Source: Gammaproteobacteria bacterium Ga0077554
Lineage (GTDB): Bacteria; Pseudomonadota; Gammaproteobacteria; Ga0077554; Ga007554
Length of the DNA: 64,000 nt
Direction: 5' to 3'
NCBI GenBank assembly: GCA_001464585.1
Contig: LNFF01000040.1
Location: 71,267-135,266, forward strand
Each line of letters starts with the position of its first letter. Position 1 is the first letter of the stretch. Shown one piece after another: positions 53,638 through 61,428 of the stretch. The position numbers and the translations under genes were made by a program. Under the pieces are notes generated by a model. The model worked only from the letters and a program-made list of their open reading frames with translations, made no database searches and had not been told where the DNA came from.

Positions 53638-56004
53638 TTACCTGCTTATTACCGCACGGCGCGCAGCCTCAATATGCGATGATGGTGTAATGCCCAATAC
53701 CGTGGAAAATACGGTGTGGCAACGCTGGTAAACACTCAACGCTTCAGCACAACGCCCCTGCCGTTGATAACAGAGCATGAGACGCTGATAAAGAATCTCG
53801 GCAAGCGGATCAATTTCCAAACCTTTGCGATAACTGTTAATGGCTTTTTCCCATTGGCCAATATCTTCGTTGTGCTTGCCGGTTTGTTCCAGATAACGCA
53901 GAAACTTGCTGCGCAGGCGTTCACGTAATGCCAGCGCCCAGGCGTAGTCATTGTCGTCACCTAAAAAATGTCCCTGATAAATCTCCAGCGCTTTTTCCAC
54001 CAGTGATGCAGTATATGTGGCTGGCGGCTGGCTGAAAAATTGCTCTAACGCCCACACATCTACCCAGCAACAGGAGGTATCCAGGGTAAGGCTATTATCA
54101 CGCATAATAATGGCTTTTTCATGACCCAGCATGTGGCGCAGACGATGCAGGGTGACGCGAAACACTTGATGACCGGCATCGCCTTCGGCATCAGGCCATA
54201 GGGCATCAATGATCTGGGTTTCGTTGACATCGCGCGCGCCCAGAGCGATCAGCGCCTTGAGCAGCAACAGCGGTTTGCCTTGGGCTTTACTTTGATTTTT
54301 GCTGGGATCCTGGCCCTCAAAATTCAGCGGCTCACCGGCTTTGACAATACGAAAATGTCCCAATGTATAAATTTTTATCGGCCACGGCCAATTCTGGCAC
54401 TCTACTGAGGATGTCGGCGGTTGCAGGCCATGTTTTTTTATATAATGGCGTACGTATTCTACTTCTATGCCATTTTCCAGTGCTTTTTTGCACAACAGTG
54501 CGATGGCGCAGGGCCGTAGCGTTGGCATGCTGGCATAGCCATGCTTTCTGGCCAACGCAAAAGCTTTGCTCAAGGTAAGCGCACCACGTTCCTCGGCCAC
54601 TCCCGGCATCCTGCCTCTAGTGACACTTGTGCATCCATGCACAGCGAATGAACGCATGAAGCGGAATTGCGCTTCATGCAGGAGGGTAAGATATTCAACA
54701 TATTTGCTCTGCGTGACAATAGCGTAAGTGCGGGTATATGCGAGATGCCGCAGGGCTTCACGACGGCCACCATATTCAAATAATACTTGCGCCAATAGTG
54801 CATGGCACAAGGCTTGGGCATAAGGCGCAGCGGCAGCCTCAGCGAGCGTTAACGCGAGCCGGGCATGCTCGATGGCGCGCGGCAGGTCATGCTGGCTGGC
54901 ACTGTTCCACGCCAACAGGTAATGGTAATGGCTGGCATCAAGATGGCGGGTGGCGATGAGCAAGGTGCCGAGGTTGCCTAAAAACCCCTGCGCGGCCTCA
55001 CGGTTTCCTTTTACCAGCGCGGCTTGTACACCGAGCGCATATAATTGAAAATCGCCACTGTGCGCGCCCGAATTACGCGCAATTTCCAGACCCTCAGTCA
55101 CAGCTTCCAGGCAGGCGTCCGCAGAGACGCGCATCAAACTGTAAAGCGCCTGGCTGATCTGCCATTCCACTTGAATTGCCGCGCTGGGGTTATCCGCCTG
55201 AGCTTTAAGAGTGTGCAGCACCCAGGCGGTAGCCGCCGTGTCACCCTTGTGCAGATAATGCAAAAACAGCCGGTTGCCCAGTATAAATTGCTGGTTAATC
55301 TCCAAACCGCATTGCAGCAATTGCCGGGCGCGCTGTTCCCAGAACGATACGTCAGGATGCTGCGGTTGATGCTGCGTCAATGCGCCTAGCATGGCCTGTG
55401 TGACGCGGGCTTCCAGCTCCAGCGACGGAAACGTGGGGTGGTCGCGCAGAATGTCACCCAGCGCCGCTATCCACCCCTCCAGCGGGCTAAAGTCGGTACG
55501 GCTGAGTAGAATGCTGTCTACGATGCCAACCCACGCATGCAACATGCCTGATATAGTTTGATGAGTCGTGCCACGCGTATTTTGATCATGGAATACGCGG
55601 TACGCCTGCTCAAAATCGGCGCGCCCCTGCTCGGGGCTCAGCGGCATGCAGCATACGCCACTCCAGTAGAGCAACCAGGGATTGGTTTCCAGTACCTTGC
55701 GCGGTAAACGCCGCAATCTGCCTTCCAGCGTCTGCAGGCGCCCCTGTGCGGCCAGGCCAGCGGCTTGATGACACACTACCTGGGCAACGGTCTGCCAATC
55801 GACCACGGGCACCAAATCCGCCACACAGGGAAGAGCGCCAGCGAAGGGTTCTGTAAGTGCTGAGTGAGGCAGGATGCCGGAAGCAACCGCTTCCATGGTC
55901 GTAATCTGCCCGGCAATACTGCTGGCAGAAGCTGGCTTATGATTGCCATGGTAGCGTGGCATAATTCGTTTAGTAAAATTAATCAAAGAAAATGTGTGTT
56001 CCAT
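53638..56004 (-). CDS. BTAD-type transcriptional regulator with two in-frame repeats
   Basis: A 788-residue protein. The long N-terminal part (about 80-510) is built of helical TPR-like repeats; then comes a winged-helix domain (WPIKIYTLGHFRIVKAGEPL; LLLLKALIALGARDVNETQI; LHRLRHMLGHEKAI) and a C-terminal BTAD with TPRs (ALEIYQGHFLGDDNDYAWAL; YRKGLEIDPLAEILYQRLM). [18 protein letters not shown] (about 44) and GCTSVTRGRMPGVAEE (about 463) are repeat-encoded. It looks like a MalT/SARP-related activator without ATPase. It is divergent from moxR and probably controls this cluster or the Bat operon (inference). Confidence 0.78.
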   Translation of the reverse strand: MEHTFSLINFTKRIMPRYHGNHKPASASSIAGQITTMEAVASGILPHSALTEPFAGALPCVADLVPVVDWQTVAQVVCHQAAGLAAQGRLQTLEGRLRRLPRKVLETNPWLLYWSGVCCMPLSPEQGRADFEQAYRVFHDQNTRGTTHQTISGMLHAWVGIVDSILLSRTDFSPLEGWIAALGDILRDHPTFPSLELEARVTQAMLGALTQHQPQHPDVSFWEQRARQLLQCGLEINQQFILGNRLFLHYLHKGDTAATAWVLHTLKAQADNPSAAIQVEWQISQALYSLMRVSADACLEAVTEGLEIARNSGAHSGDFQLYALGVQAALVKGNREAAQGFLGNLGTLLIATRHLDASHYHYLLAWNSASQHDLPRAIEHARLALTLAEAAAAPYAQALCHALLAQVLFEYGGRREALRHLAYTRTYAIVTQSKYVEYLTLLHEAQFRFMRSFAVHGCTSVTRGRMPGVAEERGALTLSKAFALARKHGYASMPTLRPCAIALLCKKALENGIEVEYVRHYIKKHGLQPPTSSVECQNWPWPIKIYTLGHFRIVKAGEPLNFEGQDPSKNQSKAQGKPLLLLKALIALGARDVNETQIIDALWPDAEGDAGHQVFRVTLHRLRHMLGHEKAIIMRDNSLTLDTSCCWVDVWALEQFFSQPPATYTASLVEKALEIYQGHFLGDDNDYAWALALRERLRSKFLRYLEQTGKHNEDIGQWEKAINSYRKGLEIDPLAEILYQRLMLCYQRQGRCAEALSVYQRCHTVFSTVLGITPSSHIEAARRAVISR
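54597..54645. repeat. In-frame repeat in the BTAD regulator (3' copy)
   Basis: CACTCCCGGCATCCTGCCTC and CACTTGTGCATCCATGCAC are the family core on the plus strand; the minus-strand host reads through it as RGRMPGVA. Confidence 0.85.
55826..55890. repeat. In-frame repeat in the BTAD regulator (5' copy)
   Basis: CAGGGAAGAGCGCCAGCGAA, GGGTTCTGTAAGTGC and GGCAGGATGCCGGAAGC follow on the plus strand. The host gene reads the opposite strand and still stays open ([18 protein letters not shown]). Confidence 0.85.
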
Positions 56005-56078
56005 AGCAGCACCCCCATCCCGAAAAAGCATTTATCTGTTGATGGCTTAAAAATAACCCCAGGAAGGAGGCAATGAAA

Positions 56079-56090
56079 GGTAATATTACC
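56079..56090. promoter_or_regulatory. Palindrome GGTAATATTACC
   Basis: A perfect 12-bp palindrome in the divergent promoter region of the regulator and moxR. Its 10-bp core GTAATATTAC also occurs at 51092-51101, upstream of the shared block of the 50547 gene. This fits an operator site. Confidence 0.45.
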
Positions 56091-56185
56091 CAACGTACCA
56101 GTGATTTATTACCGGTCTGTGCTGACACGCCGGACAGCGGTATACTTGGACATTCAATCGAACAGCGGCACCCGGAACATCATTC

Positions 56186-57151
56186 ATGCAAAACGCACTC
56201 ACGGCGCTTAAAACACATATCGAAACGACGCTGGTTGGCCAAGCCGTGCTGGTGGAACGCCTGTTGATCAGCGTGCTGACCAATGGCCATCTGCTGGTAG
56301 AAGGCGTGCCAGGGCTGGCCAAGACCACAGCGGTGCGCGCCCTGGCGGAGGGTATTGCGGCACGTTTTCAGCGCATTCAATTCACTCCCGACCTGATTCC
56401 GGGCGACATCACTGGCACAGATATATTTATACCTAACGAAGGCCGTTTTCGTTTTGTCGAAGGGCCGATTTTTAACGACATTATTCTCGCCGATGAAATC
56501 AATCGTGCGCCGCCCAAAGTTCAAACTGCCTTGCTCGAAGCCATGCAGGAACACCAGGTGACAACAGGGGGCGTGACGCGCAAACTGTCACCGGTGTTTC
56601 TGGTGATGGCGACGCAGAATCCGATTGAGCAGGAAGGCACGTATCCGCTGCCTGAAGCACAGCTCGATCGTTTTCTGATGAAGGTAGATCTGGACTATCC
56701 TACCTCTGCCGAAGAACTGGAAATCCTGCGCCGCGATAGTGCGCGGCTGCAAGGTGCGAGCAAAGGCACCATCACAGCACCGCAAGCGCCATTAACAGCG
56801 CAACACATCATGGATGCGCGCGCCGCAGTAAATCACATTTATATGGATCAAATGCTGGAACGCTACATTGTCACACTGGTGGGCGCTACGCGTAACGCAA
56901 CACGTTGGGACGACCAGGCCGCGCGATGGCTGGCGCGCGGCGCATCACCGCGCGCTACGCTGGCGCTGGCGCATGCCGCGCGTGCGCGCGCGTATTTGTG
57001 CGAACGTGATTTTGTCGAACCGGGTGATATTATGGATCTGGCATACCATGTGCTGAATCACCGCATCGCGTTAAGTTTTGCCGCACGCGCCGATGGCGTT
57101 ACGCGCCAACAAGTGATTGCGCGTTTGATCGAGAAAGTGCCTGCGCCGTGA
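56186..57151 (+). CDS. MoxR family AAA+ ATPase
   Basis: A 321-residue MoxR protein. Walker A GVPGLAKTTAVRALAEG, Walker B IILADEINRAPPKVQTALLEAM, and ATQNPIEQEGTYPLPEAQLDRFLMK are all present. MoxR proteins act as chaperones that activate or insert cofactors in partner proteins, together with VWA-domain proteins such as those encoded downstream. The start overlaps nothing; the stop overlaps the DUF58 start (GTGA). Confidence 0.95.
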   Translation: MQNALTALKTHIETTLVGQAVLVERLLISVLTNGHLLVEGVPGLAKTTAVRALAEGIAARFQRIQFTPDLIPGDITGTDIFIPNEGRFRFVEGPIFNDIILADEINRAPPKVQTALLEAMQEHQVTTGGVTRKLSPVFLVMATQNPIEQEGTYPLPEAQLDRFLMKVDLDYPTSAEELEILRRDSARLQGASKGTITAPQAPLTAQHIMDARAAVNHIYMDQMLERYIVTLVGATRNATRWDDQAARWLARGASPRATLALAHAARARAYLCERDFVEPGDIMDLAYHVLNHRIALSFAARADGVTRQQVIARLIEKVPAP

Positions 57152-58101
57152 TACACACCTTGAACAATAACACCCCTCGTAGCGTGCGCCATGCGCACGA
57201 AACCACTACGGAGCATCGGTTATTAAGTACTGTCGATTTAGAACAGTTGCAGCTCAAAATCCTGGAACGCACCATGCGCCCCAGGCACCGCGTCACCTCA
57301 CCCATCATCGGCCAGCACCCCTCAATATTTCGCGGACACGGCATGGAGCTTGAGGACATGCGCGCCTATCAGGCAGGCGATGATGTGCGTTACATGGATT
57401 GGCGCGCCACTGCCCGCAGCGGCAAACCCATCATGAAAGTATTCCGTGAGGAACGCAGCCAAGGCCTGTTTTTCATGATTGACCGCCGAGCCAGCATGCA
57501 CTTTGGCACGCGCGGTGAGCTAAAAGCCGTCACCGCCGCACGCAGCGCCGCGATATTGGCATTTTCTGCCCTGGCAGCGCGTGATTCGGTAGCTGGCATG
57601 GTCGTCGAAAGTGATGAGAAATTTTTTCCTGGTGCGCGGGATATTAATAATGCGTTGCAACTGCTGCGCGCCGCCAGCGCACCGCTGACACCGTTGCCCA
57701 TGACTGACCAGCACACCACAACCATGAGCACACTGCTGGCACAAATAGACCGCGCCGCAGGCCGTGGCACATCAATATGCCTGATCAGCGACTTCAAAGA
57801 CTTGCGTGCTGAACACGTTCCTGCATTGTTGCAGCTCACCGCAAGCCATGAAGTATTGGCACTACAGGTTATCGACCCCGCCGAAGAAACATTATCAGAC
57901 GCTGGCAAGCTGCGCATGACATCCCCCAACGGAGAGTTGTTTGTGGTAGACACGGCGGATGCCGGATTACGCACCCGCTACGCACACGCCATGGCGAAAC
58001 AGCACGCTGATCTTGCCCAATTATTTGCGCGTACCGGCATTTCCCTGCAACACCTGTATACCCACAAAGATACTTTCGAACAATTATCCAGCCATGAATG
58101 A
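57148..58101 (+). CDS. DUF58 protein
   Basis: A 317-residue DUF58 protein. GMELEDMRAYQAGDDVRYMDWRATARSGKP is the hallmark near residue 68; VFREERSQGLFFMIDRRASM leads into a VWA-like domain. These proteins are always found with MoxR and VWA genes and probably bridge them. Coupled to moxR and to DUF4381. Confidence 0.93.
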   Translation: MIHTLNNNTPRSVRHAHETTTEHRLLSTVDLEQLQLKILERTMRPRHRVTSPIIGQHPSIFRGHGMELEDMRAYQAGDDVRYMDWRATARSGKPIMKVFREERSQGLFFMIDRRASMHFGTRGELKAVTAARSAAILAFSALAARDSVAGMVVESDEKFFPGARDINNALQLLRAASAPLTPLPMTDQHTTTMSTLLAQIDRAAGRGTSICLISDFKDLRAEHVPALLQLTASHEVLALQVIDPAEETLSDAGKLRMTSPNGELFVVDTADAGLRTRYAHAMAKQHADLAQLFARTGISLQHLYTHKDTFEQLSSHE

Positions 58102-58603
58102 TGCCGACAAAAATTCTGAAATTTTAAGTCGTTTGGCAGATATTGAATTACCTGCGCCTCCCGACTGGCAACCCCTACTAATAGCAAGTGGCGCAATCAT
58201 TATTGCATTGGTGTTAATCGTATTAACACGCCTGTATATCCGTCACAGAAAAAAATCATCTACTGATGCTGGTGCGCATCTGGATCCTGCGCTGGCCGCG
58301 CATTTGCAACTGCAACAACTTATTCATGACTGGCAATCACACGTCATAAATGACCGTGAAGCCGCTTATCGGCTAGTTACTCTGCTGCGGCTTGGCCTCG
58401 GTCTGCCACAGCTCACTCACACCTGCCCGCCACACATCGCGGCTGACCAACAGGCCTGGCAAGAAACTGTAGCGCTCTGCACTCACCTGCGCTATCAACC
58501 AGCGCCCGTAACAGGCCTGTCTCTGGCAACCTTTCAGCGTGCCGAACAATGGCTGCTAAAAACCAGTGCGCATGACCAAGGCGTGCGTGTGCATGGCGTG
58601 TAA
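58094..58603 (+). CDS. DUF4381 membrane protein
   Basis: A 169-residue protein with one membrane helix (LLIASGAIIIALVLIVLTRLYI, about 30-52). DIELPAPPDWQPL and YRLVTLLRLGLGLPQL are recognisable DUF4381 traits. It overlaps the DUF58 stop by 8 bp. Its role in the Bat complex is unknown. Confidence 0.85.
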   Translation: MNDADKNSEILSRLADIELPAPPDWQPLLIASGAIIIALVLIVLTRLYIRHRKKSSTDAGAHLDPALAAHLQLQQLIHDWQSHVINDREAAYRLVTLLRLGLGLPQLTHTCPPHIAADQQAWQETVALCTHLRYQPAPVTGLSLATFQRAEQWLLKTSAHDQGVRVHGV

Positions 58604-58606
58604 ATC

Positions 58607-59674
58607 ATGTTAGAGCTTGCCGCACCGTGGTGGTTGCTTGCCGTGCCGTTACCGTGGCTGGCGTGGTGGTGGAGCGTGCGGCTTAAGTCCGAGAGGTTCA
58701 CACTCGCTACCGTCCCAGCCATACGGCATGCGCAAGCAGATGTACTGTTCAACCTCGTTGGTAACACCCGCCCACACATTAACCGTACCCCTTGGCTATG
58801 GATCATCGGCTGCGTCTGTCTCGTGCTTGCGCTGGCACGTCCACAATGGAGTGAGTCAGCGCCCAACACTTATAAGGGACGCGATTTCCTGCTGGCGCTG
58901 GATGTATCTGGCTCAATGCGCGCGCAAGACTTCGACGCACAGGGAAGAGCGCAAGCGAAGGGTTCTGCAAGTGCCGAGGGAGGCAGGATGCCGGGAGCGG
59001 CCGAGACAAATGGCGCCACCCTAAGCCGTCTCGACATGCTGAAAAAAATCGTCAACCAGTTTCTCAGTGAACGCCACGGCGACCGCATCGGCTTGATTGT
59101 GTTCGCTGACGATGCCTACACGTTATCACCACTCACCAGCGACATGAATATAGTACGCAGCCTGTTGCAAGAAGTGCGTCATGGCATGGCGGGCGAAAAA
59201 ACTGCGCTGGGCACGGCGATGGCACTTGCCGTAAAGCGCCTGCAAGACCGTGATGCCAAAGCCCGTGTATTGATCCTGCTCACCGATGGCAGTAATACTG
59301 CCGGAGAAATCCATCCCGACGCAGCAGCGGCACTCGCTGCTGAAGAAGGCATCCGCATTTACACAGTGGGCATCGGTTCGCATCAAACCGTACCCTTTCC
59401 GCGCGGCCCGAATGAAAAACCTGCCTACACTGAAATGCCACTCGATGAACACTTGCTACGCCGCATTGCCGAACGCACCCAAGGCCGTTACTATGCCGCC
59501 GCGAATACTACTGAAGTCCAGCGCATTATTGGCGATATAGAAAAACTTGAAAAAATAGATATTACAGATAACGCATTATTAAAACACACTGAATGGTACT
59601 GGTTACCACTCAGTGCTGGATTGACGTTACTCCTGGTGTCGCAACGCCGCGCGCGCAACGAGGTATTGCCGTGA
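58607..59674 (+). CDS. batA: BatA-type VWA membrane protein with in-frame repeat
   Basis: A 355-residue protein with membrane helices near residues 5-20 and 65-80 and a third near the C-terminus. The VWA MIDAS motif is FLLALDVSGSMRAQDF. Directly behind it DAQGRAQAKGSASAEGGRMP is encoded by the dispersed repeat, after which SRLDMLKKIVNQFLSERHGDRIGLIVFADDAYT resumes the domain. BatB in this operon has no such insert. It likely works with MoxR at the inner membrane in stress tolerance. Confidence 0.92.
   Translation: MLELAAPWWLLAVPLPWLAWWWSVRLKSERFTLATVPAIRHAQADVLFNLVGNTRPHINRTPWLWIIGCVCLVLALARPQWSESAPNTYKGRDFLLALDVSGSMRAQDFDAQGRAQAKGSASAEGGRMPGAAETNGATLSRLDMLKKIVNQFLSERHGDRIGLIVFADDAYTLSPLTSDMNIVRSLLQEVRHGMAGEKTALGTAMALAVKRLQDRDAKARVLILLTDGSNTAGEIHPDAAAALAAEEGIRIYTVGIGSHQTVPFPRGPNEKPAYTEMPLDEHLLRRIAERTQGRYYAAANTTEVQRIIGDIEKLEKIDITDNALLKHTEWYWLPLSAGLTLLLVSQRRARNEVLP
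58938..59005. repeat. In-frame repeat in batA
   Basis: CACAGGGAAGAGCGCAAGCG, AAGGGTTCTGCAAGTGCC and GAGGGAGGCAGGATGCCGGG are contiguous and match the copies at 55826 and 49213. They interrupt the VWA domain between MIDAS and the following helix. Confidence 0.88.
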
Positions 59675-61428
59675 TTCCACAGCTGGAGTGGCGCGAACCA
59701 TTATGGTTGTTGTTAGCCATCATCCCATGGCTGGGCTTGGCCCGGATGGGATGGGGGCGCAATAAAAAAACCTCAGCGCAGCAGGAACGTCGTAACGCCT
59801 TTGCCGACTCACATCTATGGCAATACCTTATTTTAGGGCAAGGCAAATCAAACCCCACCTTCCATGAAAAAAACCGGCTTGCATGGATAGCCGCATGGAC
59901 ATTGGCAGCACTGGCAGCCAGCGGCCCATCCATGCAAACACAACTACCTGATACCACGGCGCAAGCCAGCGGCATTGACATCGCGGTGGCGATCGACATC
60001 TCGCCCTCCATGTCAGTGCAGGATATTACCCCCAACCGCCTGGAACGCGCCAAACTGGAATTGCGCGATTTCGTTAGCCGCTTAAATGGCGATCGTGTGG
60101 CACTGATTGCATTTTCTGCCAATGCTTACGTGACACTACCATTAACACCCGACACAGCAACTTTTCTAAACTTTTCTGATCTCCTCGACCCTGGCCTGGT
60201 GATCAAGCACGGCTCCAATATTGCGCGCGCATTATTGATGGCACGTCAAACGCTGGAAGGTGCTGAACAACAAAGCCGCGCCATTATCTTAATCACTGAC
60301 GGCGAATCCCACAACAGCGCAGCCGCCCTGGCAGAAGCAAATACATTGCGCGCCCTGGGCATTCCACTGTTCATTGTCGGTGTCGGCACTGACGCAGGTG
60401 GCCCTGTGCCCGATGGCAAGGGACACTTTATGAAAATAAAAGATGAGCTGGTTGTTTCACGACTGGAGCGCGCCACACTGACATCGTTGGCGCAGAAAAC
60501 TGGCGGGCTTTACCTTGACATCAGCAGCGATGACAGCGAGTGGCAGAAATTATTTACCCAGTTGCGTAAACTTAAACCTGCCCAATATTCTCACGACACA
60601 CCGGAGCAACATTACCAACTCTTTCCCTGGCTGCTTGGAATCAGTCTGTTACTGTTCCTGTGGGCAGGTGCGCGACAAGGTACGCTCGCATTACTTGCCT
60701 GGGCCATGGTGATGCCTTTGATGGGATTGCCTGGAAAAGCTCATGCAACGCCCTGGGCAGAACAACGCGCACTGGACGCGCTCAATGAAAATAACTACGA
60801 AAAAGCCACAACGCTATATCGCGGCATAAAATCATTTAATGGCCTGATGGGCCTGGGCGCCAGCGCTTATCGTCAACAACAATGGGAAGTGGCGCTGAGC
60901 GCCTTTCAGCAGGCATCGCGTAATGCCAGCAGCGACACCGAGCGCGCCCAGGCCAGTTATAATACCGGCAATACCCTGGTGAAAATGAACCGCCTCGACG
61001 AAGCGGCCCGCACTTATGAAACCGCGCTCCGCTGGCAAAAAAATTATCCACGTGCCGCGCTTAATCTAACCCTGATCAATAAAGAAAAAGAATTTCGTGC
61101 CCACATTAAATCAGGAGCCGGGGAAACAGGTGACCAGAAAAAAACACCAGCCCTGAACACAGCCACCCAATCTGACGACGCGCAGGGACGCGCTAGTGCC
61201 GTGGGAGGCAGGATGCCGGGAGCGGCAAAAAATGACACTGGGCTTCAACAGGAAAAAACAACCACTGGCGATCCTTCTCAGGATTCAGGGAAAACATATA
61301 AAACATCAAAAACCCGAGAAAAAATGCAAGCCCTGCGTGAAAATTCCCAGGAATTATTGAGCAATCGCTTTTCTACTGCTGACAAATTCTCTGGCGTGCT
61401 GGTGGTAGAGGATGAAAAGCCATGGTAA
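59671..61428 (+). CDS. batB: BatB/BatC-type VWA-TPR protein with in-frame repeat
   Basis: A 585-residue fusion of a VWA domain and TPRs. Membrane helices near 10-25, 60-80, 315-335; VWA MIDAS DIAVAIDISPSMSVQDITP; two TPR units around 400-470 (NTGNTLVKMNRLDEAARTYE). A low-complexity tail contains SDDAQGRASAVGGRMPGAAK from the repeat. The GTG start at 59671 overlaps the batA stop (GTGA) and has GAGG upstream. Confidence 0.9.
   Translation: MIPQLEWREPLWLLLAIIPWLGLARMGWGRNKKTSAQQERRNAFADSHLWQYLILGQGKSNPTFHEKNRLAWIAAWTLAALAASGPSMQTQLPDTTAQASGIDIAVAIDISPSMSVQDITPNRLERAKLELRDFVSRLNGDRVALIAFSANAYVTLPLTPDTATFLNFSDLLDPGLVIKHGSNIARALLMARQTLEGAEQQSRAIILITDGESHNSAAALAEANTLRALGIPLFIVGVGTDAGGPVPDGKGHFMKIKDELVVSRLERATLTSLAQKTGGLYLDISSDDSEWQKLFTQLRKLKPAQYSHDTPEQHYQLFPWLLGISLLLFLWAGARQGTLALLAWAMVMPLMGLPGKAHATPWAEQRALDALNENNYEKATTLYRGIKSFNGLMGLGASAYRQQQWEVALSAFQQASRNASSDTERAQASYNTGNTLVKMNRLDEAARTYETALRWQKNYPRAALNLTLINKEKEFRAHIKSGAGETGDQKKTPALNTATQSDDAQGRASAVGGRMPGAAKNDTGLQQEKTTTGDPSQDSGKTYKTSKTREKMQALRENSQELLSNRFSTADKFSGVLVVEDEKPW
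61178..61227. repeat. In-frame repeat in batB tail
   Basis: CGCGCAGGGACGCGCTAGTG and CGTGGGAGGCAGGATGCCGG encode QGRASAVGGRMPG. It is nearly identical to the copy at 49213 though the surrounding proteins are unrelated. Confidence 0.88.

Noticed and set aside
56073-56267. 64-codon frame before moxR
   Set aside because: The purine-rich AAGGAGG is only two bases from the ATG and the frame overlaps moxR out of phase; no protein support.
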